From positions 50,460 through 114,459 of the forward strand of contig DATJMX010000025.1 in the NCBI GenBank assembly GCA_035508495.1: a DNA stretch of 64,000 nt. The letters run 5' to 3'. The notes beneath the pieces were generated by a model that saw only the letters and a program-made list of their open reading frames with translations, had not been told where the DNA came from and searched no databases. The translations under genes and the position numbers were made by a program. Positions 1-8,999 of the stretch are shown piece after piece. Numbering within the stretch: the stretch's first letter is position 1; each line of letters begins with the position of its first letter. The DNA is from Candidatus Binataceae bacterium (GTDB taxonomy: Bacteria > Desulfobacterota > Binatia > Binatales > Binataceae).

Positions 1-356
1 GGCTGACTCTCGCGTTCGGCGACTTCGGACTGAAGGCCGTCGAGACCGCGCGCGTCGATGCGCGTGCGCTCGAGGCTGCCCGTATCGCGCTGACGCGTCA
101 TATCAAGCGCGGCGGCCGCGTATGGATTCGCGTGTTTCCCGACAAGCCCTTCACCAAGAAGCCGGCTGAAACCCGCATGGGCAAAGGCAAGGGCTCGCCC
201 GAAGGATGGACGGCGGTGGTGAGGCCGGGACGAATTCTGTTCGAGATGGAAGGCGTCGACAAGGCGACAGCGACCGAAGCGATGCGGCTTGCGGCGCATA
301 AGCTGCCGATCAAGACCATCTTCATCGAACGCGAGGTAGGGGCCTTTGGAGCTTAG
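1..356 (+). CDS. rplP: 50S ribosomal protein L16 (5' truncated by window)
   Basis: C-terminal part of L16, which sits at the base of the central protuberance of the 50S subunit and contacts A-site tRNA. Reading from base 3 gives an unbroken frame including [30 protein letters not shown] and [17 protein letters not shown], all characteristic L16 segments. The start codon lies left of the window. A GTG at 132 opens the same frame but is internal, because the L16 homology extends upstream of it. The stop lies inside the start of the next gene (L29), an 11-nt overlap typical of this operon. Confidence 0.97.
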   Translation, partial: LTLAFGDFGLKAVETARVDARALEAARIALTRHIKRGGRVWIRVFPDKPFTKKPAETRMGKGKGSPEGWTAVVRPGRILFEMEGVDKATATEAMRLAAHKLPIKTIFIEREVGAFGA

Positions 357-564
357 CGAACTCAGACAGATGTCGGCGGCCGATCTTCGCGTCAAGGAAC
401 GCGAGACGCGCGAGGAACTGTTCCGCTTGAGATTGAAACTACGAACGAATCAGCTCGAAAGCCGCGTCGGCTATCAGACTGCGCGCAAGGAGCTGGCGCG
501 TATCATGACCTTGATTGGTGAGAAGAACCGCGCCGAGAAGGCCGCGGACAAGAAGGCAGGCTGA
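346..564 (+). CDS. rpmC: 50S ribosomal protein L29
   Basis: Small helical-hairpin 50S protein near the peptide exit tunnel, where the homologous protein helps form the docking site for trigger factor and SRP. The 72-residue product begins [14 protein letters not shown] and contains the L29 signature ([17 protein letters not shown]). The start is TTG, inside the end of L16, and the TGA stop overlaps the ATG of S17 as TGATG, implying translational coupling. Length is normal for the family. Confidence 0.96.
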   Translation: MELSELRQMSAADLRVKERETREELFRLRLKLRTNQLESRVGYQTARKELARIMTLIGEKNRAEKAADKKAG

Positions 565-818
565 TGCGGGATCGAATCAAACGGCGCGAGGGCACGGTGG
601 TCTCCGCCAAGATGACCAAGACGGTGGTGGTCCAGGTCGATCGCCTGGTCGAGCATCCGCTTTACGGCAAGCGGCTCAAGCAGCGCCGCCGCCTGATGGC
701 GCATGACGAGAAGGCCGAGTGCCGCGAAGGCGACCGCGTCGTGATCATCGAATCGCGTCCGCTGTCGAAGAATAAACGTTGGCGCGTGAGCAAAGTGCTC
801 GCCCGCCGGGCAGGGTGA
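564..818 (+). CDS. rpsQ: 30S ribosomal protein S17
   Basis: OB-fold primary 16S rRNA-binding protein of the small subunit. The 84-residue product has the family core [27 protein letters not shown] split over strands 1-3, then [18 protein letters not shown] near the C terminus. The ATG shares its A with the L29 stop. The next gene (L14) starts 6 nt after the stop. Canonical length and context. Confidence 0.97.
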   Translation: MRDRIKRREGTVVSAKMTKTVVVQVDRLVEHPLYGKRLKQRRRLMAHDEKAECREGDRVVIIESRPLSKNKRWRVSKVLARRAG

Positions 819-824
819 CGGGCG

Positions 825-1193
825 ATGATTCAGACCCAGACAGTGCTCGACGTAGCCGACAATTCGGGCGCGCGCAAAGTGATGTGTATCAAGGTGCTCG
901 GTGGATCGCGCCGGCGCTACGCGACGGTGGGCGACATTATCGTGGTCGCCGTCAAAGAAGCGATCCCCAATGCCAAGGTCAAGAAGGGCGACGTGTCGCG
1001 CGCGGTTATCGTGCGCACTGCCAAAGAGATCAGCCGCGGCGACGGCAGCTATATCCGCTTCGACGGCAACTCCGCCGTGCTGCTGGACAAGGATCACGAG
1101 CCGATCGGCACGCGTATCTTTGGCCCCGTCGCTCGCGAACTCCGCGCCAAGCGCTTTCTCAAGATCATCTCGCTGGCGCCAGAGGTACTGTGA
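825..1193 (+). CDS. rplN: 50S ribosomal protein L14
   Basis: Highly conserved 122-residue 50S protein forming intersubunit bridges with 16S rRNA; the homologous protein is also the docking site of the silencing factor RsfS. It starts [22 protein letters not shown], the canonical L14 N terminus, and ends with [19 protein letters not shown]. The TGA stop overlaps the ATG of L24 (TGATG). Confidence 0.98.
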   Translation: MIQTQTVLDVADNSGARKVMCIKVLGGSRRRYATVGDIIVVAVKEAIPNAKVKKGDVSRAVIVRTAKEISRGDGSYIRFDGNSAVLLDKDHEPIGTRIFGPVARELRAKRFLKIISLAPEVL

Positions 1194-1537
1194 TGGCGGC
1201 AAGGACGGGAAATAAGGCGAAGTTCAAGATTCGCAAGAACGACCTGGTGATGGTTGTTGCCGGGCGCGAGCGCGGCAAAACCGGCAAGGTGATGCGCGTG
1301 CTGCCCGAGAGGGGTCGCGTCGTCGTCGAACGGCTCAACATCGTCAAGCGGCACAGCAAGCCCAAGGGCGCGACCAGCCCCGGCGGTATCGTGGAGAAGG
1401 AAGCGGCGATCGACATTTCCAATGTCATGATCATGTGCGACCGCTGCAACGCTCCGGTGCGGATCGGAATCAAGGGAACCGGCGACGACAAGACGCGAAT
1501 CTGCCGCCGCTGCGGAGAAACATTAGGTAACGAGTAA
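1193..1537 (+). CDS. rplX: 50S ribosomal protein L24, zinc-ribbon-like C terminus
   Basis: Assembly-initiator protein binding the 5' part of 23S rRNA. The KOW motif is visible near the N terminus ([19 protein letters not shown]), followed by [10 protein letters not shown]. The C-terminal third has two cysteine pairs, CDRC and CRRC, about 25 residues apart, giving a probable Zn site that many bacterial L24 proteins lack. A longer in-frame reading exists upstream from 779, but that part overlaps L14; the ATG at 1193 overlapping the L14 stop is the natural start (114 residues). The stop overlaps the L5 start (TAATG). Confidence 0.96.
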   Translation: MAARTGNKAKFKIRKNDLVMVVAGRERGKTGKVMRVLPERGRVVVERLNIVKRHSKPKGATSPGGIVEKEAAIDISNVMIMCDRCNAPVRIGIKGTGDDKTRICRRCGETLGNE

Positions 1538-2250
1538 TGGCCGAGAAAACCGAACAGCCCAATAAGCCTCCCAGGGGCGAGAAGGGCGACAAGGCTAAGC
1601 GCAAAGAGCAGAAGGGCGCGCAGGCCGCAGCACCGGCTGCCGAGCCCGCTCCCGAAGCTCCGCCCGAGCCCAGGCTGCCGCCGCGATTGCGCGACCGCTT
1701 CGAGCAGGAGCTTGCGCCCGCGCTGATGCGCGAGCTCAAGATCGAGAACAAGATGCGGGTGCCGCGTCTTGAGAAGATCACGATCAACATGGCGCTCAAC
1801 GAGGCGCGCGACAACGTGAAGATCCTCGACGCCGCCGTCGAAGAGCTGCGCCAGATCACCGGGCAGAAGCCGGTGCTGACGCGCGCGCGCAAGGCGATAT
1901 CGAACTTCAAGCTGCGCCAGGGCATGCCGATCGGCGTGATGGTCACGCTACGGCGCGAGCGGATGTGGGAATTCTACGACCGCCTCGTCAATATCGCGCT
2001 GCCGCGTGTGCGTGACTTCCGCGGCGTGAGCGACAAGGCGTTCGACGGCCGCGGTAATTACTCGCTCGGCCTGCGCGAGCATACGATTTTCCCCGAGCTC
2101 AACCTCGACAAGGTCGAGAAGGTGAAGGGACTTACGATTTCGATAACTACCAGTGCGCACAGCGATTTCGAGGGACAGACTCTGCTGCGCGTGCTTGGGA
2201 TGCCGTTCCGTGGTGTGACGGCGGAGAACCGGGCCGCGGCCCAGGGATAA
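1537..2250 (+). CDS. rplE: 50S ribosomal protein L5 with ~48-residue N-terminal extension
   Basis: 5S rRNA-binding protein of the central protuberance. Canonical L5 homology starts around residue 49 ([18 protein letters not shown]) and includes [39 protein letters not shown] and [17 protein letters not shown]. Bacterial L5 is usually about 180 residues; this one is 237. The excess is an N-terminal segment rich in Lys, Glu, Pro and Ala that looks disordered. The start ATG overlaps the L24 stop, and no in-frame Met lies between the extension and the core, so the long form is the one the operon layout supports. See findings. Confidence 0.95.
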   Translation: MAEKTEQPNKPPRGEKGDKAKRKEQKGAQAAAPAAEPAPEAPPEPRLPPRLRDRFEQELAPALMRELKIENKMRVPRLEKITINMALNEARDNVKILDAAVEELRQITGQKPVLTRARKAISNFKLRQGMPIGVMVTLRRERMWEFYDRLVNIALPRVRDFRGVSDKAFDGRGNYSLGLREHTIFPELNLDKVEKVKGLTISITTSAHSDFEGQTLLRVLGMPFRGVTAENRAAAQG

Positions 2251-2254
2251 TCGC

Positions 2255-2440
2255 ATGGCGAAGACGTGTCTTCGGGTCAAGGCGGCCCGTAAGCCCAAGT
2301 TCAAATCGCGGGGCTACAATCGTTGTCCGCTGTGCGGCCGCGCGCGCGCATACTTCCGGCGCTTCAAGATGTGCCGGCTGTGCCTGCGCAAGAACGCACT
2401 CAGCGGCAAACTGCCCGGCGTCATAAAGGCGAGCTGGTAA
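2255..2440 (+). CDS. rpsZ: 30S ribosomal protein S14 type Z (zinc form)
   Basis: Short, 61-residue S14 of the zinc-dependent type. Zinc ligands are visible as CPLC and CRLC around an 11-residue spacer rich in Arg and Phe, and the protein ends with the typical LPGVIKASW. It assembles in the head of the 30S subunit. The four cysteines distinguish it from the longer zinc-independent S14. It starts 4 nt after the L5 stop. Confidence 0.97.
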   Translation: MAKTCLRVKAARKPKFKSRGYNRCPLCGRARAYFRRFKMCRLCLRKNALSGKLPGVIKASW

Positions 2441-2451
2441 AGAGACCGAAT

Positions 2452-2850
2452 ATGTCGCAGACCGATCCGATCGCAGAACTGCTTACGCGAATCCGCAACG
2501 CGATGCGCGCGCGGTACAACGAACTGACGCTGCCGCATTCGCGCCTGCGCGAGGCGATTTGCCGCGTGCTCGAGACCGAAGGCTTCCTCGACGGCGTCGA
2601 GGTGGGCGGTGAGATACCCAAGCGTCAGCTCATGCTGAAGCTGCGCTACTCGGCGGCGCGCGAGCCGGTTATCAAAGGCATCCAGCGCGTCAGCCGCCCC
2701 AGCATGCGCCGCTACGCGGGCGCCGAGGATATCGGCAAATCAACCGGCGCGATGGGCGTGCAAATCGTGTCGACTCCGCTCGGCGTGATGACGGGGCGCG
2801 AGGCGCGCAGGAAAAAAGTCGGCGGCGAAATCCTCTGCAGGGTTTGGTAA
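2452..2850 (+). CDS. rpsH: 30S ribosomal protein S8
   Basis: Primary 16S rRNA-binding protein of the 30S platform; the homologous E. coli protein also represses its own operon translationally. The 132-residue product starts MSQTDPIAELLTRIRNAM and ends with the conserved GVMTGREARRKKVGGEILCRVW. The ATG at 2452 is preferred over upstream in-frame codons from 2323, which would run through S14. Confidence 0.97.
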   Translation: MSQTDPIAELLTRIRNAMRARYNELTLPHSRLREAICRVLETEGFLDGVEVGGEIPKRQLMLKLRYSAAREPVIKGIQRVSRPSMRRYAGAEDIGKSTGAMGVQIVSTPLGVMTGREARRKKVGGEILCRVW

Positions 2851-2854
2851 CACG

Positions 2855-3406
2855 ATGTCACGCATAGGTAAATTGCCCATCACCCTCGACAAGACCGTCA
2901 AGGCGAATCTCGCCGGTGGTGTGATCAAGGTCGAAGGCCCAAAGGGCAAACTCGAAATGAAGGTGCCGGCCGGCTACGACGTGCAGATCAATGACGGCGA
3001 GATAACCGTCAAGCGGCCGGGCGATAGCAACGAGCAGCGCTCGGTCCACGGGCTTACGCGCAAGCTTATCGCCAACATGGTCGAAGGCGTAGGCAAAGGC
3101 TTCACGCGCGTGCTCGAGATCAACGGCGTCGGCTATCGCGCCGAGGTGAAAGGCACCAATATCAACCTGACGCTCGGCTATTCGCATCCGATCGTTTACC
3201 AGTTGCCACCGAGCGTGACGGCCAAGGTCGATAGACAGGTTGTTATCACGCTCGAGAGCGCGGACCGGCAGGTTCTGGGTTCGGTAGCATCCGAGATTCG
3301 TGGATTGCGGCCGCCGGAGCCGTACAAGGGCAAGGGAATCAAATACGCGACTGAAACGATTCGCCGCAAGGCCGGTAAGGCGGCGGCGGGCGGCGGCGCG
3401 TCGTAA
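2855..3406 (+). CDS. rplF: 50S ribosomal protein L6
   Basis: Two-domain 50S protein beside the sarcin-ricin loop. It starts MSRIGKLPITLDKTV, includes GVGKGFTRVLEINGVGYRAEV at the domain junction and ends with the conserved RGLRPPEPYKGKGIKYATE motif plus a basic, Gly/Ala-rich tail. At 183 residues it is normal length. Four bases separate it from S8. Confidence 0.97.
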   Translation: MSRIGKLPITLDKTVKANLAGGVIKVEGPKGKLEMKVPAGYDVQINDGEITVKRPGDSNEQRSVHGLTRKLIANMVEGVGKGFTRVLEINGVGYRAEVKGTNINLTLGYSHPIVYQLPPSVTAKVDRQVVITLESADRQVLGSVASEIRGLRPPEPYKGKGIKYATETIRRKAGKAAAGGGAS

Positions 3407-3418
3407 GGCATTAGGACC

Positions 3419-3781
3419 ATGGCTTTCAATCGAGTTGAGAAACGCAAGGCGCGCCAGTATCGCGTGCGTCGTACAACGCGCGGCACGGACACGCAGCCGC
3501 GGCTGTCGGTCTTTCGCTCGCTGCATCATATTTATGCGCAGGTGATCTCCGACGAAAGCGGGCGCACGATCGTGGCAGCTTCGACCATGACTCCTGCGCT
3601 CAGCGGCGATCTCAAGAGCAAGCGCAGCGTCGAGGCCGCCAAAGCGGTCGGCAAGGCGATCGCCGCGCGATGCATCGAGTCGGGAATCAAGAGCGTGGTC
3701 TTCGATCGCAACGGTTTTCTTTATCATGGACGCGTCAAGGCGCTGGCCGACGCGGCGCGCGAGGCGGGGTTACAGTTTTGA
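3419..3781 (+). CDS. rplR: 50S ribosomal protein L18
   Basis: 5S rRNA-binding protein of the central protuberance, working with L5. The 120-residue product has the conserved core [13 protein letters not shown] segment ([19 protein letters not shown]) and ends [26 protein letters not shown], the standard L18 C terminus. Its TGA stop overlaps the TTG start of S5 by 4 nt. Confidence 0.97.
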   Translation: MAFNRVEKRKARQYRVRRTTRGTDTQPRLSVFRSLHHIYAQVISDESGRTIVAASTMTPALSGDLKSKRSVEAAKAVGKAIAARCIESGIKSVVFDRNGFLYHGRVKALADAAREAGLQF

Positions 3782-4317
3782 ACGCACGACGATTGGAAAG
3801 AGCGGGTTCGACGGCGCAGCGGATCGATCCGCAGGGCCTCGAGATCAAGGAAAAGGTCGTTCATATCAACCGGGTGGCCAAGGTCGTCAAGGGCGGCCGG
3901 CGTTTCAGCTTCAGCGCGCTGGTCGTGGCGGGCGATCAGAACGGTCTCGTAGGATTCGGCCTGGGTAAGGCCAACGAAGTGCCTGAGGCGATTCGCAAGG
4001 GCGTCGATCGCGCCAAGAAGAGCCTTATCCGCGTGCCGCTTATCGAAGGCACGATTCCTCACGAAGTCGTCGGCCGCTTCGGCGCGGGGCGCGTCGTTTT
4101 GCGTCCGGCTTCGGAAGGAACCGGGGTTATCGCGGCGGGTGGCGTGCGTGCGGTCGTCGAGCTGGCCGGTATCCGCAATATCCTGACCAAGCGGCTCGGC
4201 TCGTCTAATCCTCACAATCTCGTCAAGGCGACGCTCGAGGCGTTGACGGAGCTGCGCTCGCGCTCGGATATCACGGGACTGCGCAAGCGTCCGACCGAGC
4301 CGTCGGCGGCTGCCTGA
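3778..4317 (+). CDS. rpsE: 30S ribosomal protein S5
   Basis: 30S protein important for decoding accuracy and helicase action at the mRNA entry. The core begins [22 protein letters not shown] and includes [20 protein letters not shown] and the second-domain [21 protein letters not shown]. Bases 3670-3777 are open in the same frame but overlap L18. The TTG at 3778 overlapping the L18 stop (TTGA) is therefore the likely start, giving 179 residues; a second TTG lies at 3793-3795. Confidence 0.94.
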   Translation: MNARRLERAGSTAQRIDPQGLEIKEKVVHINRVAKVVKGGRRFSFSALVVAGDQNGLVGFGLGKANEVPEAIRKGVDRAKKSLIRVPLIEGTIPHEVVGRFGAGRVVLRPASEGTGVIAAGGVRAVVELAGIRNILTKRLGSSNPHNLVKATLEALTELRSRSDITGLRKRPTEPSAAA

Positions 4318-4333
4318 CGCGGGAGCTTTGAGC

Positions 4334-4516
4334 ATGTCCGATAAAATCCGCCTGAAGCTTGTTCATAGCCCGATCGGCACCACTCAGCGGGTGCGCGAGA
4401 CGGTCCGCGGCCTCGGCCTCCGCAAAATCGGCAGCGAGAGTGAGCTCAAGCGCACCCCCGCGGTCGAAGGGATGGTCAAGCGGCTGAAGCACCTGGTGAT
4501 CGAACTCAAGGACTGA
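4334..4516 (+). CDS. rpmD: 50S ribosomal protein L30
   Basis: Small 50S protein of 60 residues with core [27 protein letters not shown]. The ATG at 4334 is preferred over a TTG at 4328 because the Shine-Dalgarno-like GGGAGC at 4321-4326 sits about 8 nt ahead of the ATG and only 1-2 nt from the TTG. It ends one base before the ATG of L15. Confidence 0.95.
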   Translation: MSDKIRLKLVHSPIGTTQRVRETVRGLGLRKIGSESELKRTPAVEGMVKRLKHLVIELKD

Positions 4517-4517
4517 A

Positions 4518-4988
4518 ATGAATCTCAGAGATCTCAAACCTTCTCCCGGATCGACTCAGCGCAAGACGCGCCTCGGTCGCGGGATCGGCTCGGGCCTCGG
4601 CAAGACTTCAGGCCGCGGTCATAAGGGCAAGGGCTCGCGCGCCGGAGGCAATACGCCGCCGGGATACGAAGGCGGTCAGATGCCGTTGCAGCGGCGCCTG
4701 CCCAAGCGCGGCTTCCGCCGGCTGCTGAAGAACGCGGCGCGGCGCGATGAGTACGCTGTCATCAATGTCGATCGTCTCGGCGATTTCGACGAGGGCGCGA
4801 CTGTCGATGCGGCGGCGCTCGCCGCGCGCGGTCTTGTGCCCACCGGCCGCAAGGTTAAGATTTTAGGAGACGGGGAACTCAAGAAGAAGCTGACCGTGCG
4901 CGCCGATGCGTTCTCGAAGGGCGCGCGCGAGAAAATCGCCAATGCAGGTGGCAGTGTCGAAGAGGTAGCGCAGAGCAGCAATGCTTGA
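4518..4988 (+). CDS. rplO: 50S ribosomal protein L15
   Basis: Late-assembly 50S protein with a long flexible Gly/Arg/Lys-rich N-terminal arm. It begins [43 protein letters not shown] in overlapping pieces, the L15 hallmark, followed by [15 protein letters not shown]. At 156 residues it is slightly longer than E. coli L15. Its last 8 bases overlap the start of secY. Confidence 0.97.
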   Translation: MNLRDLKPSPGSTQRKTRLGRGIGSGLGKTSGRGHKGKGSRAGGNTPPGYEGGQMPLQRRLPKRGFRRLLKNAARRDEYAVINVDRLGDFDEGATVDAAALAARGLVPTGRKVKILGDGELKKKLTVRADAFSKGAREKIANAGGSVEEVAQSSNA

Positions 4989-6291
4989 AGGTTTCGGCAG
5001 CGCCTCGCGCATCCCGGAATTGCGCCGCAGGCTGTTGTTCACAGCCTTTATGCTGGCCGTGTATCGACTCGGCGTGGCAGTGCCGACGCCTGGAATCGAC
5101 GGGCAGGCGCTCGCCTCGTTCTTCGAGCAGGCCAAGGGCACGTTGTTTGGCTGGGCCAACCTGTTCTCGGGCGGCGCGCTCGAGCGCTTCTCGGTCTTCG
5201 CCCTCGGCATCATGCCGTACATCTCGGTCGCGATCATTCTCGACCTGTTGAAGGTCGCGTCGCCGTATATCGACGAGCTGTATAAAGAAGGCGAAGCGGG
5301 CCGGCGCAAGATCACTCAATACACGCGCTATGGCACTGTCGGTCTCGCGATCGTGCAGGGCGGCATGATCGCCTACTCGCTGCAGAAGCTGCCCGCACCG
5401 GGCGGCGGCTCGATCGTGCTCAATCCCGGTCCCGCGTTCATCATCATGACCGTGCTGACCGTCACGGCGGGCACGATGTTCGTGATGTGGATCGGCGAGC
5501 AGATCACCGAGCGCGGTATCGGCAATGGAATCTCGCTGATCATCATGGCGGGCATTATCGCCCGCCTGCCGAGCGCGATCGGCACGACGACCGACTACGT
5601 GCGCAACGGTGAAATGAGCCTCTTCGTGCTCATCATCATCCTGACGATCGCGGCGGCGGTCATCGCGGGAATCGTCTATATCGAGACGGCGCAGCGCCGG
5701 ATTCCGATCCAGTATGCGCGCCGCGTGCAGGGACGCCGCGTGTACGGCGGCCAGAGCTCGCATCTGCCGCTCAAGATTAATACATCGGGAGTTATTCCGC
5801 CGATCTTCGCATCCTCGATTCTGATTTTTCCGGCGACGATCGCGCAGTTCATCCCGAGGTTTAAAGATATCGCGACGGCGTACCTGACTCCGGGCAGCCT
5901 CGTTTATAGCAGTCTCTACGTCATCCTGATTTTCTTCTTCTGCTATTTTTATACGGCGGTGACGTTCAACCCTGTCGATGTCGCCGACAATCTGCGCAAG
6001 TACGGCGGCTTCATCCCGGGTATCCGACCGGGGCGTTTCACGGCCGAGTATATCGACAAGGTGCTGTCGCGGATTACGCTCGGCGGTGCGGTCTATGTTA
6101 GTCTGGTTTGCATCCTGCCGACGTTGCTGATTGCTCGATTCAACGTTCCGTTCGTCTTCGGCGGAACAGCGCTCCTGATCGTGGTTGGAGTCGCGCTCGA
6201 TACCGTTGCGCAAATCGAAACGCATCTGCTGACGCGCAACTACGAGGGTTTCATGAAACGCGGGCGCGTCAAATCAAGGCGGGGTGCGTAA
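4981..6291 (+). CDS. secY: Protein translocase subunit SecY
   Basis: Channel-forming subunit of the SecYEG translocon in the inner membrane. The 436-residue product shows about ten hydrophobic segments. Hallmarks include the plug/early region [57 protein letters not shown] and the C-terminal cytoplasmic YEGFMKRGR. It overlaps rplO by 8 nt and is followed after 3 nt by adk, the standard spc-operon arrangement. Confidence 0.98.
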   Translation: MLEGFGSASRIPELRRRLLFTAFMLAVYRLGVAVPTPGIDGQALASFFEQAKGTLFGWANLFSGGALERFSVFALGIMPYISVAIILDLLKVASPYIDELYKEGEAGRRKITQYTRYGTVGLAIVQGGMIAYSLQKLPAPGGGSIVLNPGPAFIIMTVLTVTAGTMFVMWIGEQITERGIGNGISLIIMAGIIARLPSAIGTTTDYVRNGEMSLFVLIIILTIAAAVIAGIVYIETAQRRIPIQYARRVQGRRVYGGQSSHLPLKINTSGVIPPIFASSILIFPATIAQFIPRFKDIATAYLTPGSLVYSSLYVILIFFFCYFYTAVTFNPVDVADNLRKYGGFIPGIRPGRFTAEYIDKVLSRITLGGAVYVSLVCILPTLLIARFNVPFVFGGTALLIVVGVALDTVAQIETHLLTRNYEGFMKRGRVKSRRGA

Positions 6292-6294
6292 CGC

Positions 6295-6936
6295 GTGCGG
6301 CTGGTGCTGCTCGGCCCGCCGGGGGCCGGCAAAGGTACCCAGGCGAGAATTCTGCGGGAGAAGTTCGAGATCCCGCAAATCGCGAGCGGCGATCTCCTGC
6401 GTGCGGCGGTCAAGGAAAAGACTCCGCTCGGCCGGGAGGCGCAAGGTTTTATGGACCGCGGTCAGCTCGTGCCGGACGAGCTGGTGTTGAAAATGATCGC
6501 GGAACGGATCGCGCAGGAAGATGCGCGAATCGGATTCATCCTCGACGGCTTCCCGCGCAGCGTGGCGCAGGCTGAAGCGCTGGCGAAGATGCTGGGCGCG
6601 TCCGGAGTGGCGCTCGATAAGGTTATTGCAGTCGACGTTCCCGATGAGGAACTCGTCAAGCGAATTTCAGGACGGCGCACCTGCACGAAGTGCGGTGCGA
6701 TGTATCACGTCGCATTCGAGCCACCCAAAGAGGCGGGCCTGTGCGACAAGTGCGGCGGTGAACTCTATCAGCGCGAGGACGACGCCGAGGAAACTGTGCG
6801 CGAGCGGCTCAAGGTTTATGCCGCCACGACCCGGCCGCTCATCGAATACTATGGGCGGATTGGGATTCTCGCGCAGATCGATGGTGTAGGTAAGCCCGAA
6901 GACGTCGAGCGTCGTTTGCTCGCCGGCTTGAATTGA
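6295..6936 (+). CDS. adk: Adenylate kinase, zinc-LID type
   Basis: Catalyses ATP + AMP = 2 ADP. The P-loop GPPGAGKGTQA is near residue 7, the AMP-binding segment includes ASGDLLRAAV, and the DGFPRSVAQAEAL motif is intact. The LID carries CTKC and CDKC pairs (residues ~126-150), the structural zinc site found in many Gram-positive and some deltaproteobacterial enzymes and absent from E. coli Adk. The start is GTG three bases after the secY stop, giving 213 residues. Confidence 0.97.
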   Translation: MRLVLLGPPGAGKGTQARILREKFEIPQIASGDLLRAAVKEKTPLGREAQGFMDRGQLVPDELVLKMIAERIAQEDARIGFILDGFPRSVAQAEALAKMLGASGVALDKVIAVDVPDEELVKRISGRRTCTKCGAMYHVAFEPPKEAGLCDKCGGELYQREDDAEETVRERLKVYAATTRPLIEYYGRIGILAQIDGVGKPEDVERRLLAGLN

Positions 6937-6944
6937 AGAGAACA

Positions 6945-7715
6945 ATGATCACGCTCAAAACGCCGGCCGAAATCGCCGTGATGCGCAAGGCGAGCCAAAT
7001 CGTGGCCGAGATCCTTGCGGAACTCGCGGCCAAGGTGCGTCCTGGCGTGACCACCGGCGAGCTCGACGCTTTGGCCGAAGAGCTGACGCTCAAGAAAGGC
7101 GCGCGGCCGGCATTCAAGGGCTATAAGCCGGGCGATGTCGTTTATCCGAAGACGCTGTGCGTGTCGGTCAACGAGGAAATCGTCCACGGTATCCCGAGCG
7201 GCCGCAAACTCAGGGAAGGCGAAATCGTCAGTCTCGATTTCGGTGTCGTGTACCAGGGATTCTACGGCGATTCGGCGCGCACCGTTCCCGTCGGCGAAAT
7301 CTCCGAGAAGGCCAAGCGCCTGCTCAAAGTCACACGCGAAGCGCTCTATGCCGGAATCGCGCAGGCCAAGGCAGGCAATCGCATCAGCGATATCGGGCGC
7401 GCGGTGCAGGAAGTCGCGGAGGGCGCCGGATTCTCAGTTGTGACGGAGTTCGCCGGGCACGGTATCGGGCGGCGGCTTCATGAGGAGCCGCAGGTTCCTA
7501 ACTACTTCCGCCCCGGGATGCCGAATCCGCGGCTGCGCGAAGGGATGGCGCTGGCGATCGAACCGATGGTTAATGAGGGCAGCCCCGATTTGGAGATCCT
7601 CAGCGATGGGTGGACTGCGGTAACGGCGGACGGTAAACTATCTGCCCACTTTGAACATTCCATCGCGATCACCGACAACGGGCCGGAAATTCTAAGCGAG
7701 CTCGGTAATGTCTAA
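6945..7715 (+). CDS. map: Methionine aminopeptidase, type I
   Basis: Removes the initiator Met from nascent proteins. The pita-bread fold metal ligands are recognisable: [17 protein letters not shown] (two Asp ligands), [16 protein letters not shown] (His), EPMVNEGS (Glu) and the C-terminal FEHSIAIT (Glu). The start could be TTG 6933 (overlapping the adk stop) or ATG 6945; the ATG gives the usual N terminus [16 protein letters not shown] (256 residues) with GAAGAG just upstream. The 3' end overlaps infA by 8 nt. Confidence 0.95.
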   Translation: MITLKTPAEIAVMRKASQIVAEILAELAAKVRPGVTTGELDALAEELTLKKGARPAFKGYKPGDVVYPKTLCVSVNEEIVHGIPSGRKLREGEIVSLDFGVVYQGFYGDSARTVPVGEISEKAKRLLKVTREALYAGIAQAKAGNRISDIGRAVQEVAEGAGFSVVTEFAGHGIGRRLHEEPQVPNYFRPGMPNPRLREGMALAIEPMVNEGSPDLEILSDGWTAVTADGKLSAHFEHSIAITDNGPEILSELGNV

Positions 7716-7926
7716 AGGCGACGCGATCGAAGTCCAGGGGACGGTTCACGAAGCATTGCCCAACGCGGTGTTTCGGGTGACGCTCGACAATGGGCACAAG
7801 GTGTTGGCCCATATCTCGGGCAAGATGCGGATGCATTACATAAAGATTCTGCCCGGCGACAAGGTCACCGTCGAGTTGTCGCCTTACGATTTAACCCGCG
7901 GGCGTATCACCTATCGGATGCGCTAG
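7708..7926 (+). CDS. infA: Translation initiation factor IF-1
   Basis: OB-fold factor that blocks the A site during initiation. The 72-residue sequence is canonical: [34 protein letters not shown] in pieces, then [26 protein letters not shown]. It overlaps the end of map and precedes rpmJ, as in most bacteria with the SecY-Adk-Map-IF1 order. Confidence 0.97.
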   Translation: MSKGDAIEVQGTVHEALPNAVFRVTLDNGHKVLAHISGKMRMHYIKILPGDKVTVELSPYDLTRGRITYRMR

Positions 7927-7941
7927 CGAAGAGTTGATGAA

Positions 7942-8055
7942 ATGAAGGTCCGAGCTTCCGTTAAAAAGATTTGCAAGAACTGCAAGGTGGTGCGCCGCCA
8001 GGGCGTGATTCGAATCCTCTGTTCGAACCCGCGTCATAAGCAGCGCCAGGGCTAA
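7942..8055 (+). CDS. rpmJ: 50S ribosomal protein L36 (zinc form)
   Basis: Only 37 residues. The translation starts [20 protein letters not shown] and ends with [14 protein letters not shown]. Cys, Cys, Cys and His of the L36 zinc ribbon are all present (CKNC, C, H), so this is the zinc-binding C+ form. It lies 15 nt after infA and 14 nt before rpsM, its usual place. Confidence 0.96.
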   Translation: MKVRASVKKICKNCKVVRRQGVIRILCSNPRHKQRQG

Positions 8056-8069
8056 GAAGGTCACGAGTT

Positions 8070-8453
8070 ATGGCACGTATAGCCGGTGTCGAGCTGCCCA
8101 AGAACAAGCGGATGGAAATTGCGCTGACCTATATCTATGGGATCGGCCGCGCCTCCGCGATCAAGATTTTGAGCGCTGCCAACGTCGATCTGACCCGCAA
8201 GACCGACGATCTCAGCGCCGATGAGCAAGTGCGGATCCGCCAGATCATCGACCAGGATTTCGAGGTCGAAGGCGATTTGCGCCGCGACGTGCAGCAGTCG
8301 ATTAAGCGCCTGATGGATCTCGGATGCTACCGCGGCATCCGCCATCGCCGCGGACTTCCGGTGCGCGGCCAGCGCACCCATACCAACGCCCGCACCCGCA
8401 AGGGACCGCGCAAGATCGTCGCAGGCAAGAAGCAGGCACCGCCTAAGGGCTAA
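8070..8453 (+). CDS. rpsM: 30S ribosomal protein S13
   Basis: Head protein of the 30S subunit that contacts P-site tRNA and forms intersubunit bridges. It starts [20 protein letters not shown] and ends with the basic C-terminal tail [20 protein letters not shown], which reaches the tRNA. The 127-residue length is normal. It is followed by a 55-nt gap before S11. Confidence 0.97.
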   Translation: MARIAGVELPKNKRMEIALTYIYGIGRASAIKILSAANVDLTRKTDDLSADEQVRIRQIIDQDFEVEGDLRRDVQQSIKRLMDLGCYRGIRHRRGLPVRGQRTHTNARTRKGPRKIVAGKKQAPPKG

Positions 8454-8508
8454 TTACCAAACCGCGCAGGGCCTGATTGCCGCGTGTGATTGAGAGAACG
8501 AAGGAACG

Positions 8509-8982
8509 ATGGCTGACGAGAAAGAAACCAAGGAAGAGGCGAAGGCCCCCCCGCCTGCTGCCGGTCAGGAAAAAGCCGCAGCCGCAACAGGAGCTGCCGC
8601 CGCACCCGCGCCGCGCCGCCGCAAGGTGCGCAGAATGGTGCCCGAGGGCGTCGCGCATATCCATGCGACGTTCAACAACACGATCGTGACGATCACTGAT
8701 CCGCAGGGAACGGTCGTATCGTGGGCTAGCGCCGGGTCTGTCGGCTTCAAGGGATCGCGCAAGGGTACGCCGTTTGCCGCGCAGATGGCGGCTGAGGCGG
8801 CGGCGCGCAAGACCCAGGAATTTGGGATGCGCGCGGTTATCGCATACGTGAAGGGTCCCGGCGGCGGCCGTGAATCGGCGGTTCGTGCGCTGCAAGCCGC
8901 GGGACTCGGAGTGATTTCGATTAAAGACGTGACGCCGATTCCGCATAACGGATGCCGACCGCCCAAGCGGCGCCGCGTCTGA
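8509..8982 (+). CDS. rpsK: 30S ribosomal protein S11 with N-terminal extension
   Basis: 30S platform protein. S11 homology begins near residue 36 ([20 protein letters not shown]) and runs through [28 protein letters not shown] and the invariant C-terminal [15 protein letters not shown]. The family is usually about 129 residues; here 157, because of a ~30-residue Lys/Glu/Ala/Pro-rich head. The start is supported by AAGGAACG just before the ATG. See findings for the parallel with L5. Confidence 0.96.
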   Translation: MADEKETKEEAKAPPPAAGQEKAAAATGAAAAPAPRRRKVRRMVPEGVAHIHATFNNTIVTITDPQGTVVSWASAGSVGFKGSRKGTPFAAQMAAEAAARKTQEFGMRAVIAYVKGPGGGRESAVRALQAAGLGVISIKDVTPIPHNGCRPPKRRRV

Positions 8983-8999
8983 TCCAGGGGATATAGCAA

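Noticed and set aside
779..1192. Upstream extension of the L24 frame
   Set aside because: Overlaps L14 in another frame; the L24 homology begins at the ATG at 1193.
4879..6225. 448-codon open frame on the minus strand
   Set aside because: Antisense to secY; charged, low-complexity translation.
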